Shown here piece by piece: positions 17,569-26,964 of a DNA stretch of 56,591 nucleotides. Source of the DNA: a bacterium TMED217 (GTDB lineage Bacteria; Fidelibacterota; Marinisomatia; Marinisomatales; UBA1611); contig NHJO01000026.1 in the NCBI GenBank assembly GCA_002169695.1, positions 1 through 56,591 of the forward strand, written 5' to 3'. A program made the translations under genes and the position numbers. Within the stretch, counting starts at the first letter, position 1, and every line of letters starts with the position of its first letter. The notes under the pieces are model-generated. The model ran no database searches, was not told where the DNA came from, and saw only the letters and a list, made by a program, of their open reading frames with translations.

Positions 17569-19428
17569 ATGATTAGAATTATAATATCAATTTTTTTATT
17601 TATAACACAATTTATTTTTGGAAGAGAATTAGATAGTGTACTTACATATACTGATCATTTTGATTTGGCTTTTAGGCATTATAATTCTAAACGATATAAA
17701 CTAGCTGAGTTTGAGTTTAAAGAAATTCTTATTGATAGAAAAAACTATTCCGATCCTGTTTCACATTTAATGTTAGCAAAATCGCAATATTTTCAGAATA
17801 AGATTGTCGAATGTCAAAGGACATGTAACTCTTTTTTGAATAAATACCCTCGAAGTAAATATGAACTAAATGTAAGAGTTTTATTAAGTGATATTTTCAT
17901 AAATAAAGAAAAATATTCTGATGTGTTAGAACAGTTAATTCCTATAAGAGATGAAGCGCAAGATTCAATTATGCAGTATAATATTGATTATAGAATCCTG
18001 TCTAGTATAATGATCGGAGTAAATTCAAGTAAGATTGAACAATTATTATTCTCGAGTGAAAATATAATCAATCGATCAATATTAAATTTAGCTAGGTCTT
18101 ACAGGTCTCTTTTAGATGGCAATATGAATGATATGGAATTGTCGTTAAGCGTAATTGAATCAGACATTCTTCCACTACAATATGAAAAATTATTTAATGG
18201 TTTAAATCGCTTTGTTGGTGATGAAAACAATATCCACGGTGTTGTTGCAGTAATCCTCCCATTATCAGGAAAAGATAGATTCAAAGGGCAAACGTTTTTA
18301 AGGGGTTTGTCAGGTATGGCGGTTGATTACCAGTATGATTTATCAACACATTTTAAGATATATGATAATAAAAGTAATGATATAGCGACATTGAAAATCC
18401 TTAAGTCAATTAATTTAGATAGAAGTATAATTTCAATTTTAGGATACTTATCAGAAGTATCTAATATTGCTGCTACTAGTTACTCTAGTCCTATACCAAT
18501 TTTATTGTCTAAAAGTAATTATAGTGAACTACCAATTATATCAGACAATATATATTTATTATCAACTAGTAGTGAAGCGCAGGCAAAATTATCAGCTCAA
18601 TACGCTGTTAACATACTAGGGTTTAAAAATATTGCAGTATTAGCACCAGCTGATGATATAAATAAAAACTATGCTGATAATTTTATTTTAGAACTAAATC
18701 AATTGGGCATTGACCCCGTTGTGACTGAATGGTATTATGGTAAACCCGAAAATATAAGTAGACAATTTTCATCTATTAGAAAAATTGCATGGTCATTATT
18801 ACCAAAAGAAGATCCTAATATTGAATATCTTGATATGGTGATTGATAGTTTAGATGCATTGTTTGATGTAGATGTTGCAGACTTTATAGATATGCCTGAA
18901 GATGATAATAATTATGGTAATAATAAAATGACGAGAAGAGACTCTTTAAAGGTCTCTCTAAATACTATTGACGCAATATATATACCCATTGATAGATCAA
19001 ACCTATCTTTTATTGGGACCCAACTTCCAATGTATAATTTAAATACTAAAATTATTGGTAATGAATCTTGGATAGATATTGATATTTTGAGTCAGGATAT
19101 TATTGGTCCACATTTGCAAGGCCTTACTGTTTTAAGTTCTGAATATCCTAAATTTGGGGTAACACAATCTTCAGAATTAGATAGAGTTTATTCTATGGGG
19201 TATGATCATGGTTATTTTATTAATTCATTAATAAAACTAAGTTCAAATTCAAGACAAAAATTTAAAAGTCTTCTAAAAAAAGGAGATTTATATATGGGCG
19301 CGTCTTCATTAATTGAACTAGGTGGACCTAGTAATAATGAAAATAAGATTGTCCGAGTTCTAGAATATAGAATAAATAAGATGGGTACTATTGGGTACTT
19401 TAACGGAACTGAATTAGTAAAAAATTAA
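17569..19428 (+). CDS. TPR plus periplasmic-binding-fold protein (LpoA or BCAA-binding-like)
   Basis: The 619-residue secreted protein has a signal peptide to about residue 18. The N-terminal part (about 25-200) has TPR-like helical repeats, for example YNSKRYKLAEFEFKEIL. From about 225, VVAVILPLSGKDRFKGQTFL marks a type I periplasmic-binding (Peripla_BP_6) fold, with later segments such as FKNIAVLAPADDINKNYADNF and the closing LDRVYSMGYDHGYF. This TPR plus binding-fold layout is that of LpoA, which activates a penicillin-binding protein from the outer membrane. No lipobox is visible, so an LpoA role is an analogy rather than a call. The insertion near 400-450 is Asp/Asn-rich. Confidence 0.68.
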   Translation: MIRIIISIFLFITQFIFGRELDSVLTYTDHFDLAFRHYNSKRYKLAEFEFKEILIDRKNYSDPVSHLMLAKSQYFQNKIVECQRTCNSFLNKYPRSKYELNVRVLLSDIFINKEKYSDVLEQLIPIRDEAQDSIMQYNIDYRILSSIMIGVNSSKIEQLLFSSENIINRSILNLARSYRSLLDGNMNDMELSLSVIESDILPLQYEKLFNGLNRFVGDENNIHGVVAVILPLSGKDRFKGQTFLRGLSGMAVDYQYDLSTHFKIYDNKSNDIATLKILKSINLDRSIISILGYLSEVSNIAATSYSSPIPILLSKSNYSELPIISDNIYLLSTSSEAQAKLSAQYAVNILGFKNIAVLAPADDINKNYADNFILELNQLGIDPVVTEWYYGKPENISRQFSSIRKIAWSLLPKEDPNIEYLDMVIDSLDALFDVDVADFIDMPEDDNNYGNNKMTRRDSLKVSLNTIDAIYIPIDRSNLSFIGTQLPMYNLNTKIIGNESWIDIDILSQDIIGPHLQGLTVLSSEYPKFGVTQSSELDRVYSMGYDHGYFINSLIKLSSNSRQKFKSLLKKGDLYMGASSLIELGGPSNNENKIVRVLEYRINKMGTIGYFNGTELVKN

Positions 19429-19439
19429 TTAATTAATAA

Positions 19440-20129
19440 ATGAAAAAAGAAATCTGGGATGATTATAGTTTAATATTCCCATTAAATGATATAAAAATGG
19501 TTTTTTCAAATAAACAAGCTGATATAAAAAAACCAAGTGACTTAATTGGCTTCTCTGATTTAGTAGGATTGAATTCAGATAATATTATAAATATTAATCA
19601 AATTCATTCATCAAATGTAATAATGGTTGAGACGCCAGGGGATTATAATGCAGCTGATGGTATTATTAACGAAGGCGGAAATCTTATTTGTTCGATAAAA
19701 GTAGCCGATTGCTTACCAATATATTTTGTTAATAATAATACAAAGACTATAGGCTTGGTTCATGCAGGTTGGCGAGGACTTTCCCAAGGTATAATTAATA
19801 AGTTTGCCGACAATATTAATAAATATTACGAAAATACATCTGATTACTATGCTTTGATTGGACCTTCTATACAATCTTGTTGTTTTGAGATAAAAGATGA
19901 TGTTCTATCTTTTTTTGATTCTAGGTTTTATAAACAAATAGGACATAATAAATATAAGGTTAATCTACAAGAATGGGCTTTAAATCAGTTAATGGATGTT
20001 GGGATAGCAAAAAAAAATATTTCTGTTATTAATAAATGTACATATTGTTTAGATACTATATATCATTCATATCGAAGGAGTGGATCAGCTACAGGTCGAA
20101 TGTATGCTCTTCTTGGATGGTCTAATTAA
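19440..20129 (+). CDS. pgeF: Peptidoglycan editing factor / purine nucleoside phosphorylase family (YfiH)
   Basis: This 229-residue protein belongs to the YfiH/PgeF (Cu-oxidase_4) family, which includes peptidoglycan editing factor and purine nucleoside phosphorylase/adenosine deaminase activities. Diagnostic segments are NQIHSSNV, ADGIIN, VADCLPI, VHAGWRGLSQGI (the metal-binding His), GPSIQSCCFEI and the C-terminal CTYCLDTIYHSYRRSG. Length is normal. It precedes uppP by only 3 nt, which fits a peptidoglycan role, though that is inference. Confidence 0.93.
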   Translation: MKKEIWDDYSLIFPLNDIKMVFSNKQADIKKPSDLIGFSDLVGLNSDNIININQIHSSNVIMVETPGDYNAADGIINEGGNLICSIKVADCLPIYFVNNNTKTIGLVHAGWRGLSQGIINKFADNINKYYENTSDYYALIGPSIQSCCFEIKDDVLSFFDSRFYKQIGHNKYKVNLQEWALNQLMDVGIAKKNISVINKCTYCLDTIYHSYRRSGSATGRMYALLGWSN

Positions 20130-20132
20130 TCT

Positions 20133-20891
20133 ATGGAATTATTCGAAATAGTTATTTTGGGTGTATTACAGGGTTTAACCGAATTTCTACCAGTTAGTAG
20201 CTCAGGACATTTAGTTTTAGGTCAATATATTTTAGGTATAAAGTCGCCTGGTAATACATTAGAAATTTTATTCCATTTTGGAACATTAGGGAGCGTTGTT
20301 TTTGTGTTTTTTGATGAAATAAAAAATATATTTGTAACAATTGATAAAAAACCAACTCAGAAATTATTGGTCTTTATCAGTATTGCAACTTTACCAGCAA
20401 TGTTTGTTGGATTACTATTTCGTCATGAAATAAATTTATTATTTGATAGTTTAGATAGTGTTGGATATGCTCTTTGTTTAACCGGTCTAATATTAATCAT
20501 TTCTATATTTTCTAATAATAAGAAAATAAACTTTTCTTATCATTCTTCTCTAGTAATTGGTCTTGTTCAGGCATTTGCAATAATACCAGGAATTTCTAGA
20601 TCGGGGTTTACTATAGTTGTATCATTGTTTTTAGGTATTTCTCCAAAAAAATCAGCAAAGTTTTCATTTTTACTTTCAATACCGATTATTTTTGGTGCTG
20701 GATTGTTAAGCTTCTTTGATTTGCAAAATGAAAACTTTTTTACATTTTCAACTATTATGACGGCAATTTTAAGTTCATTTTTTGTTGGGATATTAGCACT
20801 TAAAGGTCTTTTAAAGTTATTAGAACAGGGTAAATTTTATTTCTTCGGCATTTATTGTATATTTATCGGGATTATTTCTATTCTTGTTTAG
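20133..20891 (+). CDS. uppP: Undecaprenyl-diphosphatase UppP (BacA)
   Basis: UppP recycles the carrier undecaprenyl pyrophosphate to the monophosphate in the cytoplasmic membrane. The 252-residue protein has the two family signatures, GVLQGLTEFLPVSSSGHL (about residues 10-27) and PGISRSGFTI (about 150-159), and roughly seven to eight membrane helices. It follows pgeF by 3 nt and lies within a region of envelope genes, supplying lipid carrier for peptidoglycan and the glycan cluster at 27-36 kb. Confidence 0.95.
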   Translation: MELFEIVILGVLQGLTEFLPVSSSGHLVLGQYILGIKSPGNTLEILFHFGTLGSVVFVFFDEIKNIFVTIDKKPTQKLLVFISIATLPAMFVGLLFRHEINLLFDSLDSVGYALCLTGLILIISIFSNNKKINFSYHSSLVIGLVQAFAIIPGISRSGFTIVVSLFLGISPKKSAKFSFLLSIPIIFGAGLLSFFDLQNENFFTFSTIMTAILSSFFVGILALKGLLKLLEQGKFYFFGIYCIFIGIISILV

Positions 20892-20941
20892 AAAAAAAAT
20901 ACATTCCACGTAATTATTTTTAATAAATATTGATAATAGAT

Positions 20942-21916
20942 ATGATTGATATAAAAAATGCTATTAAACTAATCCAAAATAATAAAATAGATAATGTATT
21001 TTATTTAAAAGGAGAAGATCAATTCCTGCAAAATTTCTTCATACAGAAATTATGCGAAGCTATTTTTATTGATAATAAAGTTGTTAAAGAATTACTTACG
21101 CCAAATGAAATTTCAGGAAAAGAAATACTAGAGCATATTTTATACACAGATTTATTTAACTCAAAAAAATTATTTATTTTAAGAGACCCACAACATCTAA
21201 AAGGCAAGGCTTCTAAAGATTTATTAAACTATTGTAGTGGACCTATTTCTAATCATTTTTTAGTTATGATAAATGATAATTATATGGATAATAGTGCTTT
21301 TTCAAAATCTATAATTTTAAAAAATAATATTATCAATGTATCGACTCCTTTTGAAAATGATCTATTTAAATGGGCTAGATATTTTTTTAAAGAAAATAAT
21401 AAAAAAGCTGAACCAGAAATAATTGCAGAATTAATTGAAAATTATGGAGATTCAATATATAATATAAAAAATGAGATTGAAAAACTATGTTTAATGAATG
21501 AAAATGAAATAATTACTGTTGAGCATTTAAATTTTGAAAGTTCTTTTGGAAGAAGCAGAAAAAAGTGGGAACTAATTTCTTCTATAGGAAGACGAGATTT
21601 AAATAAGTCTATAATTTTATCGAAAGAGATAATTGGTAATTTAGATACTATGATATCTTTGATATATCAGTTGACAGTATTTTTTCAAGAACTTCTTTAT
21701 GTAAAAATGAATAATGGAACTTTTGTTAAATCTAAGAGTTATATACCATTATCAAACTCAGTTAAAAGCAATTTGTCAAACTATGCCAAATCATATAAGA
21801 CAGAAGAAATTATACAATCGATAAGAGAATTAAAAAAAATTGAGACAAGACAAAAAACTTCAAAGAGTAATGATGAGTCAGACCTCATCTATTTCGTCCA
21901 TAATGCAATTGGATAA
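20942..21916 (+). CDS. holA: DNA polymerase III delta subunit
   Basis: HolA is the clamp-loader subunit that opens the beta sliding clamp. The product has the family's N-terminal FYLKGEDQFL motif, a divergent AAA+ core without a working P-loop, and the C-terminal collar domain with the SLIYQLTVFFQELLYVK helix. The frame opens at TTG 20930; the ATG at 20942 gives a better N-terminus and 324 residues. Its 3' end overlaps the start of the ECF sigma gene. Confidence 0.88.
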   Translation: MIDIKNAIKLIQNNKIDNVFYLKGEDQFLQNFFIQKLCEAIFIDNKVVKELLTPNEISGKEILEHILYTDLFNSKKLFILRDPQHLKGKASKDLLNYCSGPISNHFLVMINDNYMDNSAFSKSIILKNNIINVSTPFENDLFKWARYFFKENNKKAEPEIIAELIENYGDSIYNIKNEIEKLCLMNENEIITVEHLNFESSFGRSRKKWELISSIGRRDLNKSIILSKEIIGNLDTMISLIYQLTVFFQELLYVKMNNGTFVKSKSYIPLSNSVKSNLSNYAKSYKTEEIIQSIRELKKIETRQKTSKSNDESDLIYFVHNAIG

Positions 21917-22493
21917 GAATAATAAAAATTATATTTATTCTGATGAGCAGCTTATTGCTCGTTTTCAAGAAGGTGATGAAAATGCATACGTTGAACTTGT
22001 AAATCGATATAGAGATAAGTTAATCAATTTTGTATATAATTATATTGGTGATTTGGAAATTTCAGAAGATATAGTTCAGGACACTATGGTAAAGCTTTAT
22101 CAGAAAAAACATTATTATAAAGAGATTAACAAGTTTTCAACTTGGCTCTATACGATAGCAAAAAATTTGGCTTTTACAGAATTTAGAAAAAGAAAACAAA
22201 GGAAGATTACGCTTTTTAGTCATATTAATAAGGATGATAAGCCTTATGATATTCCTGCTAATCAACCTGGAACAGATCAAGAGATTGAATCTGAAATTAC
22301 TAATAAAATTATTAGACAGGCTATTAATGGTTTGCCTGAAAAGTTTAAGGAAGTTATTAATATGCGCGATATTGATCAACTTTCTTATGAACAGATTAGT
22401 TGTATTATTGAAGTCCCTATTGGCACTGTTAAATCAAGAATTAACAGAGCTAGGTTACAGCTACAAATAGAATTAAAAGATCTTAGAAAATAG
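21903..22493 (+). CDS. ECF-family RNA polymerase sigma factor
   Basis: The product (196 residues from ATG 21903) carries sigma region 2 (QEGDENAYVELVNRYRDKL through ISEDIVQDTMVKLY and FSTWLYTIAKNLAF) and region 4 (LPEKFKEVINMRDIDQL, then VPIGTVKSRINRAR, the recognition helix). The frame is open from TTG 21840, with ATGs at 21870, 21873 and 21903; I choose 21903, which leaves a short linker and overlaps holA by 14 nt, but 21870 cannot be ruled out. It is followed by a likely anti-sigma gene with an AGGAG site, so the two form a regulatory pair. Confidence 0.9.
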   Translation: MQLDKNNKNYIYSDEQLIARFQEGDENAYVELVNRYRDKLINFVYNYIGDLEISEDIVQDTMVKLYQKKHYYKEINKFSTWLYTIAKNLAFTEFRKRKQRKITLFSHINKDDKPYDIPANQPGTDQEIESEITNKIIRQAINGLPEKFKEVINMRDIDQLSYEQISCIIEVPIGTVKSRINRARLQLQIELKDLRK

Positions 22494-22507
22494 GAGAAAT
22501 AATATCG

Positions 22508-23032
22508 ATGAATCGCTATGAATTTGAAAATTTAATATCTGATTATTTAGATGGTTCAATGCCATTTAAAAAGACAGAAGAATTCGAAGACTATATCAAA
22601 AATAATCCAGAAGCTAATAGCTTGGTAAAAGATATCAAGAAAACAATTTTTGATATGAATAAACTACATAGAGTAAAAGTTAATGAAGGCTTTAACAAAA
22701 AATTGCTTTCAAGATTAAAAAAAGAGAGAATAGCAAATTCATCGAATAATACAATTCTAGGTTTTACTCCTTTTTATGCATCAATATTATCATGCCTATG
22801 TATTGCTTTTTTTGTGGTTTCCGCTCAATTATTAAATTCATCCTCTGATTCTGATACTAATTCTAAATCAAATCAATTTATGATTGATTCAGAGAAAAGT
22901 ATTTCACCAATTGCGAAAAATTTGAACTTAAATAACGATAATTTAGTTGATTCAGATATTGATTCTTTAGATGATAAAAAAGAAAATGAAAAGCTAAATA
23001 ATTCAAATAAAATAAAATTTGTTAATTATTAA
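22508..23032 (+). CDS. Probable anti-sigma factor, single membrane helix
   Basis: The 174-residue product begins with a small helical domain, MNRYEFENLISDYLDGSMP, like the N-terminus of anti-sigma factors, but without the His-x3-Cys-x2-Cys zinc motif of zf-HC2 proteins. One membrane helix lies at about 85-108, and the tail is Ser/Asp/Asn-rich, likely periplasmic. The AGGAG at 22492-22496 is one of few good ribosome sites here. Adjacency to the ECF gene (14 nt gap) is the main evidence for function. Confidence 0.72.
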   Translation: MNRYEFENLISDYLDGSMPFKKTEEFEDYIKNNPEANSLVKDIKKTIFDMNKLHRVKVNEGFNKKLLSRLKKERIANSSNNTILGFTPFYASILSCLCIAFFVVSAQLLNSSSDSDTNSKSNQFMIDSEKSISPIAKNLNLNNDNLVDSDIDSLDDKKENEKLNNSNKIKFVNY

Positions 23033-23082
23033 TATTATTTCAAACCTACTTTAAATACACAAATTTACTTGGTAAGTTTATG

Positions 23083-23102
23083 CAAGAGGATAACAACTCT
23101 TG
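23083..23102 (+). other. Small stem-loop upstream of diguanylate cyclase gene
   Basis: CAAGAG (23083-23088) and CTCTTG (23097-23102) form a 6-bp stem with an 8-nt loop, ending 4 nt before the ATG at 23107. There is no T run, so it is not a terminator. It would lie in the ribosome-binding region of the GGDEF gene and might affect translation. The gap 23033-23106 holds nothing else clear. Confidence 0.25.
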
Positions 23103-23106
23103 AATT

Positions 23107-24801
23107 ATGATGAATAAACTTCCCATATCGACATTTATCTTTTTTGGTTTTTGCCTAAATATTTTTCTTATTATTTTTCTTTCAGATTCGAATAACATAG
23201 TAAATCTTGCACTAAGGTTGTCTGCAGTTGCTGGTATTATTTGGCTTATATATTTTTATTTTAAATATTTAAGAATAGAAGTTGAAAATAAACATTATGT
23301 TTCTCTTGATGTAAGAGATGAGTCAATTAATTTTGATATTAGTGCAAAAAATCAGTTTTTAGATTTAATTAATTTAACTTTTACTTTTATTAAGGAAATA
23401 AATATCGAGTTTGAATCTGCAATATATTTTATTGATCCAGATTCAAATAATTATAAACTAAATGATTCTACATCTAATAATTTTAACAGTGTATTGTTGG
23501 CTGACAGTATTTTAATCTCAAAAATTATTAATGAAAACGATGTAAATATACTATATCAAAAAGATAATCCTGTTGAATGGGTTAATTTATTTCAGGATGA
23601 ATCCTTTAAAGGTAGCGAATGTGTAATAATGCAAAAATTATTATTTAATAATTTTCCGGCAGGATTAATTATTGTTCGTTCTAATCACTTCAGTGATATA
23701 AATACTAAAGATCAGTTATTAATCAAACATTTATCAGAAATAATATCTTTATCTATAAAAGACTTAGATATTTTAGAAAAAACTATAAATAGAGGTAAAG
23801 ATCAATCACGGATATTCGATTTATTAATGCAAATTAACCTTACTCATTCAGAGTCTGAAATTTTGAATAAGTTTAGAAATTTAATTCATTACTTTTTTAA
23901 ATATGATTGTTTAACTATTTCAAGGCTTGATAATCAGAGTAACAATGCAGTTATTAAATTGATAGATGGTGTAAAGAAAAACCTTCCAGATATGAAGGCC
24001 TTTAATATTAATGGTACAATTAATGGGCTTCCATACATAAAAAAATGTTTAATTAATAGTTCGAGTGATAAGTATAATTTATTTCGTTATTCATCATCAG
24101 AAATAGATACGGATATAAATAATAATTTTTTATCTGCACCAATTTTTATAGATGAAAAATTATGGGGTGGAATAACCATAGAAAGCTTTGATAATCAAAG
24201 GTTTAATGAGCATGATGAAAAATTAATGTTATTAATTGTTAATGCAATTCAAACTAGCATGTTCTGGTATATTGAATATCAGAATATGTATGAGAATGCA
24301 ATAAAAGATGGTCTAACTGGATTATTAAATCATAAAACTTTTATGGATAGATCCAGAGAAGAAATTGAAAGAGCTCGACGTTTTCAGCATAATTTGGTCT
24401 TTTTAATGTACGACTTAGATAAATTTAAACGAATTAATGATACCTTAGGACACCCATATGGTGATTATGTAATAAAAACCACAGCAAAGATTATTAAAGA
24501 TAATGTTCGTAGTATTGATCTTGTCGCTAGATATGGTGGAGAAGAATTTGCCGTTGTTCTTGTTAATACTAATACTGAAGCTGCATTGACTGTTGCGGAA
24601 AGGATTGTTGAAAACATTGCAGATTATAATTTCATTATGGAAGAGAATGAGGTGAATATGACGATTAGTTCTGGTTTATCCGAATACCCTAATGATTCTG
24701 ATCAATTAAAAGATCTTATTCGCTTTGCTGATGAGGGTTTATATAATACAAAAGAAAATGGCGGAAATAGCGTCACTATATATCATTCTATGAATAAATA
24801 A
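23107..24801 (+). CDS. Membrane GAF-GGDEF diguanylate cyclase
   Basis: Predicted to make c-di-GMP. The 564-residue protein has two N-terminal membrane helices (about 8-28 and 33-54), a region with one or two GAF-like sensor domains (about 75-390), and a C-terminal GGDEF domain (about 395-560). The active site reads GGEEF (G477-F481), an active variant. The RSID at R468-D471, just upstream, matches the RxxD product-inhibition site. The landmarks DGLTGLLNHKTFM and DLDKFKRINDTLGHPYGD are intact. Two adjacent ATGs (23107, 23110) exist. It follows the sigma/anti-sigma pair and its stop overlaps the TPR gene by 1 nt. Confidence 0.93.
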   Translation: MMNKLPISTFIFFGFCLNIFLIIFLSDSNNIVNLALRLSAVAGIIWLIYFYFKYLRIEVENKHYVSLDVRDESINFDISAKNQFLDLINLTFTFIKEINIEFESAIYFIDPDSNNYKLNDSTSNNFNSVLLADSILISKIINENDVNILYQKDNPVEWVNLFQDESFKGSECVIMQKLLFNNFPAGLIIVRSNHFSDINTKDQLLIKHLSEIISLSIKDLDILEKTINRGKDQSRIFDLLMQINLTHSESEILNKFRNLIHYFFKYDCLTISRLDNQSNNAVIKLIDGVKKNLPDMKAFNINGTINGLPYIKKCLINSSSDKYNLFRYSSSEIDTDINNNFLSAPIFIDEKLWGGITIESFDNQRFNEHDEKLMLLIVNAIQTSMFWYIEYQNMYENAIKDGLTGLLNHKTFMDRSREEIERARRFQHNLVFLMYDLDKFKRINDTLGHPYGDYVIKTTAKIIKDNVRSIDLVARYGGEEFAVVLVNTNTEAALTVAERIVENIADYNFIMEENEVNMTISSGLSEYPNDSDQLKDLIRFADEGLYNTKENGGNSVTIYHSMNK

Positions 24802-26360
24802 TGTTGAACTTTTTAACGAAATACATTTTTTATTTATTCTTAATTGCAAGATCTATTTTATCAGCTGAGGATGGATCTTCTAATCAAAAAGAGTTAGCAA
24901 TTCATCATTTTATGCAAGGAGAATTTCTCTTGAATCAGGGCAACTATGCCCTTGCAGTTTTAGAGTTTCAGGATGCTTTAGATATCAATCCAAATGCATC
25001 AACAATTCATATTTCTATAGCTGACGCATATCGTCGCTTAGGCAGATCAAAGCATGCAGAAAATCATCTAAGAATTGCAATCGATCTTGACCCTGAAGAT
25101 TTAAGCAGCAGGGAAATGTTGGGTCATATTTATTTAATAAATCGAAAATATGAAATGGCAGAAAAAGAATTTCTTGTATTGACTAGTCTTGATAATGATA
25201 ATGATAATTATATAACTATTCTTGCTGATTTAGCAAAGTTGCAGGAAAAGTGGCTTCAATCCATCGATTATTATTTAAGAGCTCATAAAATTAATCCTCA
25301 GAATTATCAAGCACTTGAAAATGCATTACAGGTTTGTTTGGGTGCAGAATTATTTAAAAAAGCTGAATCTACTTGCCTTATGTTAGCACAGAGCAATCCT
25401 AACAATAGTAATTATTGGGAAACTTATAAACAGATTACAGCATATAATAAAAATTATAATAATACATTATTGGCAATATCTGAAATAGAGCGATTAGATG
25501 GGCCATCTTTGAAATTAATTTTAGAAAAAAGTGCTATCAAGCAAGAGCAAAACTATAATGATGAAGCGATAAAATATCTTTATGAAGCATATGAGCTAGA
25601 TAGCTCTAATGTAGAAGTCATCAAGAGACTAGTCTCAATTTATCTAGAAAATGAAAATTTTATTGATGCAGAAATTATTAATAATACTTTAATACGAAAA
25701 TTTCCGGATGACCCAAGTGGTTTTATTAATGCTTCAATTATCTCCTTAAATAATTCAAAACCTCAAAAAGCAATTGACTATCTAAAACCAAATACAGAAA
25801 AATTTGAAAACAATTATTCAGCACATTATATACTTGGAACATCATACTATCAGATTGATGATTTTGATAATTCGGAGTTTCATCTCAAAAGGGCTTTATC
25901 AATCTTCCCAGGTTCACGAAATAGTAAACATACTCTTGCAATGATATATGATCAGAATGGAATTTGGATCAAATCAGATAGTTTATATTTAGAATTGATT
26001 GCAACGGATAGTACAGATGCACAGGCATATAATAATTTTGCATATAGTTTAGTTGAACGGAATGATAATCTTGAATTAGCATTAGAAATGTCAATAATTG
26101 CAAATAGAATACAGCCTAAATCAGCACCATATTTAGACACATTAGGTTGGATCTATTTTATGCTCGAACAATATGAGAAAGCATTAGAATACGTTCAGAG
26201 GTCATATAGTTTAGATAATTCAAATCCAGTTATAGTAGAGCATTTGGCTGATATTTTAAAAGCCACTGACCAGATCTCAAAAGCAAATTTAATATATATG
26301 CAGGCTATTGGCATTGGAGCGGACAGTCTTCTTATTCAACAAAAAATTAAAATGGAATGA
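24801..26360 (+). CDS. Secreted TPR-repeat protein
   Basis: The 519-residue protein has an N-terminal hydrophobic segment ending near LSAEDG, a likely signal peptide. The rest is about 12 TPR units, for example the LNQGNYALAVLEFQDALDINPNAS, starting near 37, and late FAYSLVERNDNLELALE and LGWIYFMLEQYEKALEYVQ modules. TPR arrays mediate protein-protein contacts. It overlaps the diguanylate cyclase by 1 nt and the LolB-like lipoprotein by 4 nt, an arrangement common in FCB genomes where the two act near the outer membrane. Confidence 0.85.
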   Translation: MLNFLTKYIFYLFLIARSILSAEDGSSNQKELAIHHFMQGEFLLNQGNYALAVLEFQDALDINPNASTIHISIADAYRRLGRSKHAENHLRIAIDLDPEDLSSREMLGHIYLINRKYEMAEKEFLVLTSLDNDNDNYITILADLAKLQEKWLQSIDYYLRAHKINPQNYQALENALQVCLGAELFKKAESTCLMLAQSNPNNSNYWETYKQITAYNKNYNNTLLAISEIERLDGPSLKLILEKSAIKQEQNYNDEAIKYLYEAYELDSSNVEVIKRLVSIYLENENFIDAEIINNTLIRKFPDDPSGFINASIISLNNSKPQKAIDYLKPNTEKFENNYSAHYILGTSYYQIDDFDNSEFHLKRALSIFPGSRNSKHTLAMIYDQNGIWIKSDSLYLELIATDSTDAQAYNNFAYSLVERNDNLELALEMSIIANRIQPKSAPYLDTLGWIYFMLEQYEKALEYVQRSYSLDNSNPVIVEHLADILKATDQISKANLIYMQAIGIGADSLLIQQKIKME

Positions 26361-26962
26361 AAAATTTAATAATATTCATTTTAATTCTTTTTTTTGTTAA
26401 TTGTTCTGCAACTAGCAAAAAATTAAAAAGTAATATGAGTATAAAATCATATAATGAATTATCCAGCCATTATGTTTCATGCACTGGTTATGGCAATATT
26501 TCATCAATAGGAAGCTACAAGGGGCAACTTTCATTTAGTTTTATATCTCAAAATGATAGTTCTTTCTTTCAGTTTCAAGATTTTTTAGGAAGAAAAATAT
26601 TGTTGATGTGGTTAACTCCAAATTCAGCTAATGCATGGAATATATTAGAAAATAAAAGATATGATCTTAGTCAAATTAAAAACCTTTTTCCTCTATTATC
26701 AGTTGTTGAACCAATGAGTATTACAAAATTTTTATGGGGTGAAGAATCTATTTATAATTCTGATGATTTTAAGGTCTTAGGATTAAGGTCAGATAATTTA
26801 TCCGTAATTTTTGAAAAAAGTAGTCAAGAGGAGAGTTTAATTAATAAAGCTATTTTTAAAGATGCGACAAATAATCAAAAAATAGAAATTTTATTAAAAT
26901 CAAGAGTTCCTAGTATTGAATTTATCGATTTTGATAAAATTTGGAAATTAATGTTGATATAA
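26357..26962 (+). CDS. LolB-like outer-membrane lipoprotein
   Basis: The 201-residue protein has a hydrophobic N-terminus ending in VNCSAT (Cys about 16), a plausible lipobox, followed by a beta-rich domain resembling LolB and related DUF4292-type outer-membrane lipoproteins: a long twisted sheet with the SFISQNDSSFFQFQDFLGRK stretch. LolB receives lipoproteins from LolA in the outer membrane. The homology is weak by eye, so I give the fold as likely and the function as possible. It overlaps the TPR gene by 4 nt (ATGA) and is followed by glycosyltransferases. Confidence 0.6.
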   Translation: MKNLIIFILILFFVNCSATSKKLKSNMSIKSYNELSSHYVSCTGYGNISSIGSYKGQLSFSFISQNDSSFFQFQDFLGRKILLMWLTPNSANAWNILENKRYDLSQIKNLFPLLSVVEPMSITKFLWGEESIYNSDDFKVLGLRSDNLSVIFEKSSQEESLINKAIFKDATNNQKIEILLKSRVPSIEFIDFDKIWKLMLI

Positions 26963-26964
26963 CT

